From contig JAZGGI010000028.1 in NCBI GenBank assembly GCA_036480375.1, positions 124,001 to 188,000 of the forward strand: 64,000 nt of DNA, in the 5' to 3' direction. Position numbers and translations under genes: made by a program. The notes under the pieces were generated by a model. That model was not told where the DNA came from, searched no databases, and saw only the letters and a program-made list of their open reading frames with translations. Shown one piece after another: positions 9,241-18,273 of this stretch; within the stretch, counting starts at the first letter, position 1; each line of letters starts with the position of its first letter. This stretch comes from Candidatus Zixiibacteriota bacterium. GTDB lineage: Bacteria > Zixibacteria > MSB-5A5 > GN15 > JAAZOE01.

Positions 9241-9578
9241 GGAAAATATTAAAAAAAAAGACCGCCCTAATTTAATATCAATCAATAAGTAAGAATGGAT
9301 TTTTTTTCATTTTTTTGTATTTCCTTGAACCAAAAAATGTCACAGCCCTCAACAAAATTTTCAGGATTATTAATTTTCTCAATTGATGAGAATCGACTGA
9401 GTATTGTGGCCTTACCATATAATTCCTGAAAACTATTTGGACTAATTCCTGAACTATAACACCCACCTCTAACCAAATACTAAGCAATAACTTATAAACC
9501 GCGAAAATTCCTCAAAAAGCTCCTTCAAAGGCATCTCTCTTGCGTTTTATCAGATTGATTCGAAAAGGAACAAGCGAG

Positions 9579-11924
9579 ATGATAATGAAAGTTTTGACTA
9601 TTTTAATAACGGCCTTGATCTTAGCCGTCGGAAACGCGTTTTCCGCCGATGCCATTGAGTTAATTAAATTCGATCTGGAAAAATTAGTAATAGATGGACA
9701 AAAAGGTGAAATTAGCCTTTCGGGACTGGAAACTATCAGCATTGAGGGATATCCGTCCTTACCGATAACTCAGCTTAAATATCATTCCTATCTTAATCAA
9801 GATGAGGAAACGCTGTTTTTGCGAGTTATTGAAAGCGATACAATTCAGATCGATTTTCAAATTTCAAAAAATAAGGCCGATATTCCCACCAGCGCATTGA
9901 ACAAAGAAATCGAAAACCCAAGATATTTCTCCAGAGTATACAACATTTATCCTTCCGCTCCCGGGAAAATCGAACAGATATTTATGAGTAATTATTCGAT
10001 CTGGTCGATCACTGTTTTCCCGATTCAGTTTTTGGGTGAGGATAAAATAGTTTTCAATCACGTTATTGAAATTTCATCATCGAATAATAGAGCGAAAATT
10101 TATGAAGGGCTTCCCAATTCAATTGAAAATAATAAATCTAAGTCCGCCTTGGACCGCTTATCTTCCGGATCCGGAATTGACGGCTGTCCCCTGGGTAATG
10201 AATTCGTGGTCGTCACATCCCCCGAATTTGTCGACGCCTTTAAGGTTTTTATAGACTTGAAACGATCTACGGGATACAACGCGGCATTAGCCATTACCGA
10301 TTCCATTTACGCGAATTACTCGGGAATTGACGAAGCCGAAGCCCTCAGAAATTATCTCCATGATTTTTATAATAATGGCGGGAAATATGTTTTACTCGGA
10401 GGGGATGAAAACCAGGTCCCGGTTAGATACGCGTATTTCTATAATACGACAATCATTCCTGCTCTTTACGATCTAATGATCTGCGACTTATATTTTGCCG
10501 ATTTTGATGGCGACTGGGATTTTGACGGCGATGGTGTCTGGGGTGAGCCGACTCAGGATCATCCAGATCTGGGAGCGGAAGTATTAATAGGTCGGTTGCC
10601 GTTTTCTCAAGCCTCTCAGGTAATCGCATACACAGAAAAATTGAGGGATTATTTATTCAATCCCGGAAGCGGCGATACGGATTATCTTAAGAAATCCGTA
10701 TTTTTTTCATCAGATCAGATGCGCGATTATTTTGAGGGCGGCCAGCAATACCGGGTAGCCGAATCATTCCCGGCACATATAGACAATGACTGTGAGCGGT
10801 TAGCCGAAGATCCGAACGGTAATGATCCGGCTCCCACCGGCCCCTATGCCGATGATGCTCTCAGCGGTTTGTCACAGGGTTACGGTTTCGTAAATATTTT
10901 GGCTCATGGACGCCCTGACGGTTTCGTATTAAGTTCCAGAGAGTATAATCAATTTCCCAAGCAATATCTGTTTACCGCCGAAGGTATTGATGGTGACTAT
11001 TTTTCCAGCATGGAGGATAACAATAAAATCGGGTTTTATTATTCGGTGTCTTGCGACCAGGCTTCATTTGATCTTGAAACATTATACGGCCAAACGGTTC
11101 CTTCGGTCGCGGAGGAGCTTTTATCTCTGGAAAATTCCGGACCGGTCGGCATGATTGCCTTTACTCGATGGGGTTGGGTTGGATCCAGCTACAAATTAAT
11201 GGCATCGTTTTATGGCCATCTCTTTGATGCCGCCGAAGGCAATCCGGTCGAGGCGATGTACCGCTCATGGATAGATTTTCCATATTATCGCGACCAGATA
11301 TACGGACAAAATTATTATGGCGACCCCTCAATTGAATTGTATCTCGACCGTCCGGAAGAAATAAATATTTCCGGTCCGTATGCCTACCCGATTGGTGGAG
11401 AACTCAGCATCCATGTTGACGTAAATGACGTTCCTTTGGCCGGGAAAACCGTAGTTATAAATAACGCCAATGATATCTATCTATTCGCAACCACAGATTT
11501 GCATGGGATTGCTACATTTTCCATCCCCGATGACTGGACCGAAATTATCACCGTAACCGTTAACGGTCATGGATATATATCTTCAGAAATCACGCTCAGT
11601 CCGTCTATCGCTTCCGATGTTGATGATAACGACTTGCCGATTCCGTTAAGGTTTTCATTGGTACAAAACTACCCCAATCCCTTCAATCCGACTACAACCA
11701 TTGAATTTATGACTTCACAATCCGGCCGGGTTGAACTTACGATATATAATATCCTCGGAAATGTAATTGACGAACCGGTTGCCGAATACCTGCCGGCCGG
11801 TATTCATCAAATCATTTGGGAAGGTACCGACATGAATAACAATTCCGCCCCTTCGGGAATTTATTTTTATCGATTGAAAACCGCAGAGGGAATTATCACG
11901 CGAAAAATGGCGCTGGTTAAATAA
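9579..11924 (+). CDS. Secreted gingipain-type C25 cysteine peptidase with C-terminal sorting domain
   Basis: From the ATG at 9579 the protein has 781 residues. It begins with a signal peptide (MKVLTILITALILAVGNAFSADA), then has a propeptide-like region and a C25 catalytic domain. The catalytic pair is visible as His443 in NILAHGRPDGF and Cys492 in YYSVSCDQASFD, the arrangement of gingipains and caspase-fold relatives. A small Ig-like domain (about 600-690) precedes a sorting module with NYPNPFNPTT and a Gly-Ile-Tyr-Phe-Tyr-Arg-Leu strand. Such modules direct export or surface attachment through type IX secretion or serve as FlgD-like domains. The frame also opens at a TTG at 9540, which would disrupt the signal peptide. 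No T9SS genes lie in the window. Protease function is likely and the substrate is unknown. Confidence 0.88.
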   Translation: MIMKVLTILITALILAVGNAFSADAIELIKFDLEKLVIDGQKGEISLSGLETISIEGYPSLPITQLKYHSYLNQDEETLFLRVIESDTIQIDFQISKNKADIPTSALNKEIENPRYFSRVYNIYPSAPGKIEQIFMSNYSIWSITVFPIQFLGEDKIVFNHVIEISSSNNRAKIYEGLPNSIENNKSKSALDRLSSGSGIDGCPLGNEFVVVTSPEFVDAFKVFIDLKRSTGYNAALAITDSIYANYSGIDEAEALRNYLHDFYNNGGKYVLLGGDENQVPVRYAYFYNTTIIPALYDLMICDLYFADFDGDWDFDGDGVWGEPTQDHPDLGAEVLIGRLPFSQASQVIAYTEKLRDYLFNPGSGDTDYLKKSVFFSSDQMRDYFEGGQQYRVAESFPAHIDNDCERLAEDPNGNDPAPTGPYADDALSGLSQGYGFVNILAHGRPDGFVLSSREYNQFPKQYLFTAEGIDGDYFSSMEDNNKIGFYYSVSCDQASFDLETLYGQTVPSVAEELLSLENSGPVGMIAFTRWGWVGSSYKLMASFYGHLFDAAEGNPVEAMYRSWIDFPYYRDQIYGQNYYGDPSIELYLDRPEEINISGPYAYPIGGELSIHVDVNDVPLAGKTVVINNANDIYLFATTDLHGIATFSIPDDWTEIITVTVNGHGYISSEITLSPSIASDVDDNDLPIPLRFSLVQNYPNPFNPTTTIEFMTSQSGRVELTIYNILGNVIDEPVAEYLPAGIHQIIWEGTDMNNNSAPSGIYFYRLKTAEGIITRKMALVK

Positions 11925-12816
11925 TTTTTCGAATCAAGTGATATGCCGACCTTGGAATCGCGGCAACGAATAGAAGAAAAGAAACTATACCTAAAAGCAG
12001 ATAGCGTGATACTTTTACCGGCAATTCCGATCGGTCCAACTTCTCATACTTGGCAAAGTACTTTATCATACTTAGATGCGAGAGCCAGACCATTTTGGGC
12101 TTTTGTCTGGAAACTGACGCTCCTCCGTAATGCTCAATGACGGCGTCGAAGCAATAATAATTTCTATATCCATTTATCCACAACCGTTTGCATAAATCAA
12201 CATCGTTTAGAAATATCGGGAAGGATTCATCCATCATCCCCACTTTATCGATTCGATCTCGCTTGATAAGTATGGCGGCCCCCATCGGCTGTTCAATTAC
12301 GGCTGAGGTCAAATGATCAAAGTCGCCCATTTTCCAGCCGTTAAATAATTTCGACCGAGGGAATAGCTTTGAAAGTCCACACAGCTCAAAGAGGATATGA
12401 TGATAAAGCGGGAAGCGGCGGCAGTATTTCTGGAGAGCGCCGTCAAAACCTACAAGTCGCGGGCCTGCCATTCCGGCATCGCCATGGTCTGAATAATAAT
12501 TAAGTAATGTTTGGGCGCATCCTTTTCGAACGCGAATATCCTGATTTAATATCCAAATATATTCACATTTCGCCCGTGCGATCCCCTGATTGACAGCCCC
12601 GGCGAATCCAAGATTTTCTGAATTTTTTATAAGGTTTACATTCGGAAAATCTCGTTCAATAATTTCGATCGTGTTATCAGTTGAATGATTATCAATGATA
12701 ATTATTTCATGCCTATAATCCATGAGATCATCTTGAAGCGTACGCAGGCAATCGGAAATAAAATCCTTTCCGTTATAGGAAATAACTACAGCAGAAATTT
12801 CAGATTTATCAGGCAT
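11917..12816 (-). CDS. Family 2 glycosyltransferase (rhamnosyltransferase-like)
   Basis: This GT-A fold transferase of about 299 residues probably adds a sugar to a surface polysaccharide or glycolipid at the cytoplasmic membrane. It has the nucleotide-sugar-binding opening SAVVISYNGKDFI, IIIIDNHSTDNT, the NLGFAGAVNQG motif, a DxD-like WILNQDIRV, and acceptor-domain sequence PIFLNDVDLCKRLW. A C-terminal hydrophobic stretch may anchor it. I place the start at the ATG at 12816, which overlaps the upstream gene's stop (ATGCCTGA). Its 3' end overlaps the convergent C25 gene by eight bases. Donor and acceptor cannot be read from sequence. Confidence 0.88.
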   Translation of the reverse strand: MPDKSEISAVVISYNGKDFISDCLRTLQDDLMDYRHEIIIIDNHSTDNTIEIIERDFPNVNLIKNSENLGFAGAVNQGIARAKCEYIWILNQDIRVRKGCAQTLLNYYSDHGDAGMAGPRLVGFDGALQKYCRRFPLYHHILFELCGLSKLFPRSKLFNGWKMGDFDHLTSAVIEQPMGAAILIKRDRIDKVGMMDESFPIFLNDVDLCKRLWINGYRNYYCFDAVIEHYGGASVSRQKPKMVWLSHLSMIKYFAKYEKLDRSELPVKVSRYLLLGIVSFLLFVAAIPRSAYHLIRKII

Positions 12817-14050
12817 CAAGAATTCTCTCAAAAACATTGATGAATTGTTTCGCGGTATGCAATCGGGTTAGAGTATCAAGTCCGGATTTTTCCCATTTTT
12901 CGCCGTTTTGCCATCGGCGAAATAATTCCTCCATCGCTTTGGCCAGCCCACTTATGTCATTTGGCGATGCGAACAATCCGCCCTTATGCCGTTCAATCAT
13001 CTTAGCCGCTTCTCCTTCAGGCGGCACGGCTCCAAGAATTGGCGCTTTGAGCCCCAAATAATCAAAAATCTTACCGGTCAAAATATCCTCATGATTTTCA
13101 GCGGCACTGAGTAATAATACCCCAGCGGACGCGGCTTTCGAGAGAGCATCGCGATGCGGCCGATAATCAATGACTTCTATCCTATCGGTCATTTCAAATT
13201 TCCCCGCAAGACGCATGATATCATTCTTATCGTTGGCTCCGATAAACGTGAATTTATATTTTGCTCGAAATTCGCTATTTTTACACGCTAAATCATGAGC
13301 CGCATTTAGAAAAGGTTCAATAGGATGGAGGCCACTAATCGTCCCCAGGTAACATAGATTAAATTTCCCGTCATCGCCAACAGCCCGCAGCGATGCAAAA
13401 TCATCAGGATCATATCCGCCCGGTATGGAAACGGCAGTTGAGGATATTTGGGATGCTATTGTATTATTGATGGCTGATACCGCCGACGCTTTTAGACCGA
13501 TTTGATTCAGTAGATCATAAGATTTTTTTATAAGCAACTCATCCTTATACATCATTTCCGGTCCGCGCGATTCCCAGATATCTCGGAAGTCGGCAACCCA
13601 CGGAATTTGAAATTTCTCCGATATTTCCATAGCCACGATATGAGCGGTAATGGGAGGTGAAGATGATAGGATCAAATCAATATCATGCTTATTAATCACC
13701 TCAGATGCTTTTCCAATCGCATACTTTTTCCAGCCGATTTTTGAATCGGGCCAGATCATTCCGGCTTTTTTGGCCTTTTGTGAAATGTCTTTTAGGCCAG
13801 TCAGTGGCAGAGGTAAATATCGAGCCAGCCGCGCCGGATCGGATGAACCTGAACGATACATCCTGACCGAATCAGGGAGTTCTTCAAGCAGAGAATTATC
13901 ATAGGCAGGATATTTGATTGGTTTTACGGTTAGCACATGGACATTGTAACCCAATTGAGGAAGATATTTCGTCAGTTTGGCAATCCGCTGCACGCCCCCC
14001 ATGGCCAGAGGTGGAAAATAGTATGCGATTATCAGAATGGATCTGTTCAT
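12809..14050 (-). CDS. GT4-type glycosyltransferase (GT-B fold)
   Basis: This protein of about 413 residues has a GT-B layout. The N-terminal domain opens ILIIAYYFPPLAMGGVQRIAKL with the glycine-rich loop typical of GT4 enzymes. The C-terminal nucleotide-sugar domain has LCYLGTISGLHPIEPFLNAA and a C-terminal KIFDYLGLKAPILG segment corresponding to the E-x7-E region. Its closest functional class is the WcaI/colanic-acid-like transferases. The ATG at 14050 overlaps the preceding gene's stop as ATGA. It belongs to a three-glycosyltransferase run with an acyltransferase, suggesting exopolysaccharide or O-antigen-like assembly (inference). Confidence 0.87.
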   Translation of the reverse strand: MNRSILIIAYYFPPLAMGGVQRIAKLTKYLPQLGYNVHVLTVKPIKYPAYDNSLLEELPDSVRMYRSGSSDPARLARYLPLPLTGLKDISQKAKKAGMIWPDSKIGWKKYAIGKASEVINKHDIDLILSSSPPITAHIVAMEISEKFQIPWVADFRDIWESRGPEMMYKDELLIKKSYDLLNQIGLKASAVSAINNTIASQISSTAVSIPGGYDPDDFASLRAVGDDGKFNLCYLGTISGLHPIEPFLNAAHDLACKNSEFRAKYKFTFIGANDKNDIMRLAGKFEMTDRIEVIDYRPHRDALSKAASAGVLLLSAAENHEDILTGKIFDYLGLKAPILGAVPPEGEAAKMIERHKGGLFASPNDISGLAKAMEELFRRWQNGEKWEKSGLDTLTRLHTAKQFINVFERILDA

Positions 14051-15114
14051 TCGCACGAAATATCCAGAAATAGTTTTTTCAGCTTTGACATATTATCCTG
14101 CCAGATTGCCTTTTCCTGAATTAATGATCGATTTATTTGAGCAATGCGGTCAAAATCTATTTTCCCTTTTAAAACTTCCGTTAGCTTTTCCGTCAATGAT
14201 GCGACATTTCCAGTTTCGAAAAGATATCCGTTATGATAATCTGTAATCCATTCTCGATTACCGGGGATATCGCTAACGACGGGCAGCAAACCCACCGACA
14301 TCGCCTCCAGCAATGAGACCGAGGTGGAATCCGACCGAGATGCCGACAAATAAATATCGTAATCCGACAATGATTTTTCAAATTCCTCTCGGGGTAGACG
14401 ATTTTTTATTTTAATATGGCTGGAAAGATTTCGATCTTCAATTATTGCCGAATATTTCTCAATATTCGAACTGTCCCCAAGCATATCAATGTGAAACCGG
14501 AATTTCTCTTTAAGCCTCTCGGCAGCCGCAATGATTGTTTCCGGATTATACACTGGCTGAAAACCACGGGGCGACAGGATTCGGATGATTTCATTATTGC
14601 CATAATCCTTTTTCACGCGATATTCAAAAAACTCTCTGCCAATCCCCATAATGATTTTTATTATTTTTTGTGCGTCAATATATTCGTTGGCGGCTTCAAA
14701 TAAATTATGTGAATCGACGGTACAATAATGGGCCTGGCTAAGCGCCTGTGCCACCCGCCGCTTTTGCATTTTTGATTTTTGAGGAACTATAAGGAGATCG
14801 CTGCCCCATGCGGTCACAATCACGGGGCATTTATCGGTATGCGAAGCCAACCAACCGTATGAATTCACGTAATGGGCGTTTATAATATCGGGGTTGAATG
14901 ATTCGACGACTATGCGGAAATGGTTTTTTGCCAGTGAATAATCAATTAGCCCCCGCCCGGTTGGGCGACTCCCCTGATATTTAATTTTTGGGCCTAAAAT
15001 TGAAATCTCCTCGAGTGAAAACAAGGCGACTTCAAAATCATTTTGCTCAAAATATCGGCACCAGCGTTCTGTATGAATCGAGCGTCCGTCGGATAATACC
15101 AGGAGTTTTTTCAT
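14047..15114 (-). CDS. GT4-type glycosyltransferase
   Basis: A 355-residue GT-B enzyme. The N-terminus MKKLLVLSDGRSIHTERWCRY and the segment NAHYVNSYGWLAS are typical of N-terminal GT4 domains. The C-terminal domain shows SLSDYDIYLSASRSDSTSVSLLEAMSVG, containing the E-x7-E-like donor-site signature, and GLLPVVSDIPGNREWI. It lies two bases after the acyltransferase gene and overlaps the next GT4 gene, so the three are almost certainly co-transcribed. The sugar specificity cannot be assigned. Confidence 0.9.
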   Translation of the reverse strand: MKKLLVLSDGRSIHTERWCRYFEQNDFEVALFSLEEISILGPKIKYQGSRPTGRGLIDYSLAKNHFRIVVESFNPDIINAHYVNSYGWLASHTDKCPVIVTAWGSDLLIVPQKSKMQKRRVAQALSQAHYCTVDSHNLFEAANEYIDAQKIIKIIMGIGREFFEYRVKKDYGNNEIIRILSPRGFQPVYNPETIIAAAERLKEKFRFHIDMLGDSSNIEKYSAIIEDRNLSSHIKIKNRLPREEFEKSLSDYDIYLSASRSDSTSVSLLEAMSVGLLPVVSDIPGNREWITDYHNGYLFETGNVASLTEKLTEVLKGKIDFDRIAQINRSLIQEKAIWQDNMSKLKKLFLDISCE

Positions 15115-15115
15115 C

Positions 15116-16069
15116 CTAACGCCCCAATAATTTCCTAAGCTTCGATTTATTGGTCAGGATTGGATATTTGAATTTGCGGCCGCCCCAACGTTCTTTAAAA
15201 AACACTAATCCTTCCGCGTCGGCGGGTGAGGCACCCAGATTAACCGTCAGCACTCCCTGGTTTCGATTATATTTTATTGCATCATAAAGGAGCCGATAGT
15301 CGGGGCGGAAATTTCTTTTATCGAAATCCGAAACCGCCTGCCAGTAATATTGAGCCTTGTTATGGATGAAATGAATTTGTGATCCGATTAGCCGATCTTT
15401 GACAATTAATCCATTCCAATACAAATTATCAGAGTCTTTCAATTTTTCTACTATCGCTTCATAAAATCTCTTTTCATAAAGCGGCCTGCTTCGTCCATGC
15501 CTTAGTTCATTTCTGAGATAAAGAGCGTAGTATTCTTCAAGCCAATGATCATCAGTAATCCTGATGACCTCGCCTCTCGCTTTCTCACCGATTTTGATTT
15601 CAGTCATGACTTTTTTGGGAGGAGAAAAATCATTTTCACCGCGAAGATCGAGAATATGGGTTGAGTTCGATTCTGAAGAAAAGCGGCGATTTTGCCAGAA
15701 TCCGAGGCTATTAGCGTAATCGACAATTATTACCTGGGAAAAACTGTTTTCCGTAAAATAATCAATTAGTCCTCGTCCAAATTGTTCCCTATGATCACTA
15801 AGTATATCTTCCGACCAAAGAACCGCTCCATAGGTTCCGTTGGGCATGGAATAAAATGATTTGGCACCCATCCGCCGGGAAATTATTGCGGGCATTCCAC
15901 ACAGAAGTGAATCATTCTCATATCCGCACACAAAAATTCCCCGCCCGGGAATTCCTTTTGCGCATATATCTACCCACTGTAAAGTATGGTAAAAAGATCC
16001 GCGCCGCGCCAAGTTCTCCCAACTCGGTTCATCGAGGTAGCGGCGATCTATAATTCGAATTTCTATCAT
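15116..16069 (-). CDS. FemAB/BioF2-like GNAT acyltransferase (Acetyltransf_6 type)
   Basis: A 317-residue protein with the double-GNAT pattern of FemAB-like enzymes. The first half includes SFYHTLQWVDICAKG and the second has the Acetyltransf_6-like core from about residue 170 to 300 (NLYWNGLIVKDRLIGSQIHF, then YYWQAVSDFDKRNFRPDYRL). Relatives transfer aminoacyl or acyl groups to cell-wall precursors or to polysaccharide sugars. No FemX substrate-specific motif is recognised. The ATG at 16069 overlaps the propeller gene's stop (ATGA), and the glycosyltransferases follow, so acylation of a surface glycan is plausible but inferred. Confidence 0.75.
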   Translation of the reverse strand: MIEIRIIDRRYLDEPSWENLARRGSFYHTLQWVDICAKGIPGRGIFVCGYENDSLLCGMPAIISRRMGAKSFYSMPNGTYGAVLWSEDILSDHREQFGRGLIDYFTENSFSQVIIVDYANSLGFWQNRRFSSESNSTHILDLRGENDFSPPKKVMTEIKIGEKARGEVIRITDDHWLEEYYALYLRNELRHGRSRPLYEKRFYEAIVEKLKDSDNLYWNGLIVKDRLIGSQIHFIHNKAQYYWQAVSDFDKRNFRPDYRLLYDAIKYNRNQGVLTVNLGASPADAEGLVFFKERWGGRKFKYPILTNKSKLRKLLGR

Positions 16070-18273
16070 TCGCGGATTAGAAAAATTTTCCCTCGCCCCA
16101 CTTCACCGTCGCGGGCGGTGATTGTAAATAGATATACTCCGGACGCTACCGGTTGACCGGCGCTATTAAGCCCATCCCACATACCGGTTACGGGAATCTC
16201 ACGAATCAATTCGCCGGCCGAGGAAAAGATTCTTATCTCGGATAACCCCGAATAATTAAAACGTACTGTTTCATTACCGGTTCGGATAGTATAAGGGTTA
16301 GGATAGGCCAGCACTTCATCAACATTATCGGCAGCCAATCTGGCCGGCAGCATCATTTTCGAAATTCCGGCCGGAGTCGAAATCCATAACGCCTTATCAT
16401 CGGAATCATAATAGATATCGTTGATTACATCCGAGACCAGCCCTGAATTTTTCTCAGTGATATGTTCATAATTTCCGGTCGCTATATCGCGTATCGCTAT
16501 ACCCCGCCCGGAACCGGAATACAGTGTCCCCTGACCGTCAAAACTAATCGCGGTAGTCTCCGGCCCAAAATCAATGGGCAATGTCTCATTGGTGAAGATT
16601 ACTTCCCCCAGAGATTGATATGACAATCCGAATGCTGTTCCGACCCAAAGCGAATCATATCCATCGACTTTCAAATATTGAATAATATCCGAACCGATAC
16701 CTGAATTTGCCGAAGTGAATTGCCAGGTAAAATCATCGGCGGCGTAAAACGGCGAGCCATTATACAGGCGAGCGAATATGCCATTATTAGCCGAACCGAT
16801 ATATACCGTTCCCTGACCGCTGGTCACCGTCTCTACCCATTCGGCCTGAATGCCTCCGGTCAATATATAACTTTGCCATTGCTCAAGGTCATAAGGATTA
16901 ACCGCAGCCAGTTCGCCTTCGGCGGCGCGCAGATTAGCAAACCAGATTGCGTCTCCTGAAAAATGAATATCGGCTACAACAACGAATTGGGGAGCCTCGG
17001 CAATACCCGATAAGGCTGAATTATGGTAAGTGAAATGTATAATACTGTCGCCGAGGATACGAAAGGCACCGTTCCCCCAGGTGCCGGCCCAGATTTCACC
17101 GAAAGGACCGACTCCAAGACTATATATCCCTCCTACCACAGAATCTACCGAAGTCCAAATACCGTTTTCCAGATACGCCAACCCCGCATTCCAAAAGGCA
17201 CCCCAGATTTTTCCCTGAGCCGCGACTATTTGACGGCAATCATTGGAGGGCAGACTCCCCACCGGAAAAGGAGTCAATTCATTGCCCTGCTGATAAAAAA
17301 TACCGTCAACTAATCCCCCATGCCAATAAAGATTATTCGCGTCAATCGTTCCGCACGTAGCATGCGGTATCGATAAGCCGGCTGTCGGCAATCCGGAAAC
17401 GACGCCATTATAATATATAGAGGAACCGCGAGTGCTATTTATCATGATCGAATCGCCAATAGCCGACAGGTTATAGATCAAAGGATTACCGTACAAATTC
17501 AGGTTCGTAAATTCGGGGATAGACTGATTAAATTGATAAACTCCAGCCGGGGTGCCAACGAAGATTTCCCCATTTTTAATAGTTAGCGCTTTTATTGAAT
17601 CAAACGTGGGGCCGGATAAATCAGATGGCAGATATGATGTCCATCCGGTCGGAGCTTTCAGTTGCCTGATATCAAATCGCGACCCCACCGCCAGCCCGGC
17701 ATCGGAACCGATCCAGATATTATCTTCATCCAGCGCTATCGTTCGAACCGGTGTATCCCGGTCAATATCTCCAAATCGATTATAAGTATCTAAAACCAAA
17801 CCTTCTGTCAAATTGTCACCGGGCAGAAAAAGTATTAATCCAGCGCGACTGGCCAACCACAATGAATCACCTCCGGTGACCCCGTCAATATCCTCAATAT
17901 CGAGAAGAACGCCGTCATTATCGGTAAATAAATATCCATCGGGATTATTCGGATTGGTGAAGTTAACAAGCCGTCCGTGCCCTCCAACCCATAATCTGTT
18001 TTTATCATCTATATACAGGCTAAAAAGCTGATTTGTCTGAAGACCGTCGATATTGGAATACGTTTCAAAAGACATATCCTCTGGGTTGATGCGGACCAGA
18101 CCACCGGTGGTCGCGAACCATATATCCCCATTATATATTACAGCGTCCCTGGTATTACCAAAAGACGTATAAGTTGTCCATTCTCTTATCTCAGCCTTTA
18201 ATTTTATTGAAAAAAGGCAAATCACCAAGAGCGAGAAAATTACTATCAGGCAGAGGCTTTTTCTTTTATCCAT
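16066..18273 (-). CDS. Secreted two-component-regulator-type beta-propeller protein with FlgD-like C-terminal domain
   Basis: The 735-residue product starts with a basic n-region and a hydrophobic signal sequence (about 6-27). It then has repeated blades of the Reg_prop type such as GDIWFATTGGLVRINPED, DDKNRLWVGGHGRLVNF and IWIGSDAGLAVG, as in the sensory propellers of hybrid histidine kinases, but no kinase domain follows. The C-terminus (about 655-735) is a sorting/FlgD-like module with VLAYPNPYTIRTGNETVRF and ASGVYLFTI. It is therefore probably a cell-surface or periplasmic protein. It overlaps lnt by 28 bases and the acyltransferase gene by four. Its function is unknown; similar proteins are often annotated PorZ-like. 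Confidence 0.75.
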   Translation of the reverse strand: MDKRKSLCLIVIFSLLVICLFSIKLKAEIREWTTYTSFGNTRDAVIYNGDIWFATTGGLVRINPEDMSFETYSNIDGLQTNQLFSLYIDDKNRLWVGGHGRLVNFTNPNNPDGYLFTDNDGVLLDIEDIDGVTGGDSLWLASRAGLILFLPGDNLTEGLVLDTYNRFGDIDRDTPVRTIALDEDNIWIGSDAGLAVGSRFDIRQLKAPTGWTSYLPSDLSGPTFDSIKALTIKNGEIFVGTPAGVYQFNQSIPEFTNLNLYGNPLIYNLSAIGDSIMINSTRGSSIYYNGVVSGLPTAGLSIPHATCGTIDANNLYWHGGLVDGIFYQQGNELTPFPVGSLPSNDCRQIVAAQGKIWGAFWNAGLAYLENGIWTSVDSVVGGIYSLGVGPFGEIWAGTWGNGAFRILGDSIIHFTYHNSALSGIAEAPQFVVVADIHFSGDAIWFANLRAAEGELAAVNPYDLEQWQSYILTGGIQAEWVETVTSGQGTVYIGSANNGIFARLYNGSPFYAADDFTWQFTSANSGIGSDIIQYLKVDGYDSLWVGTAFGLSYQSLGEVIFTNETLPIDFGPETTAISFDGQGTLYSGSGRGIAIRDIATGNYEHITEKNSGLVSDVINDIYYDSDDKALWISTPAGISKMMLPARLAADNVDEVLAYPNPYTIRTGNETVRFNYSGLSEIRIFSSAGELIREIPVTGMWDGLNSAGQPVASGVYLFTITARDGEVGRGKIFLIRE

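Larger units (their letters stand above)
9163..9578. other. Divergent intergenic region between mraZ and the C25 peptidase gene
   Basis: This AT-rich 416-bp gap holds the MraZ boxes and a candidate dcw promoter at its left end. I see no convincing gene in the rest. Short open frames on the minus strand at 9278-9487 have no family resemblance. The promoter of the peptidase gene should lie here but I could not choose a -35/-10 pair. Confidence 0.6.

Noticed and set aside
9163-9285. Upstream extension of mraZ
   Set aside because: It would translate the promoter and the MraZ boxes; family alignment starts at the TTG at 9162.
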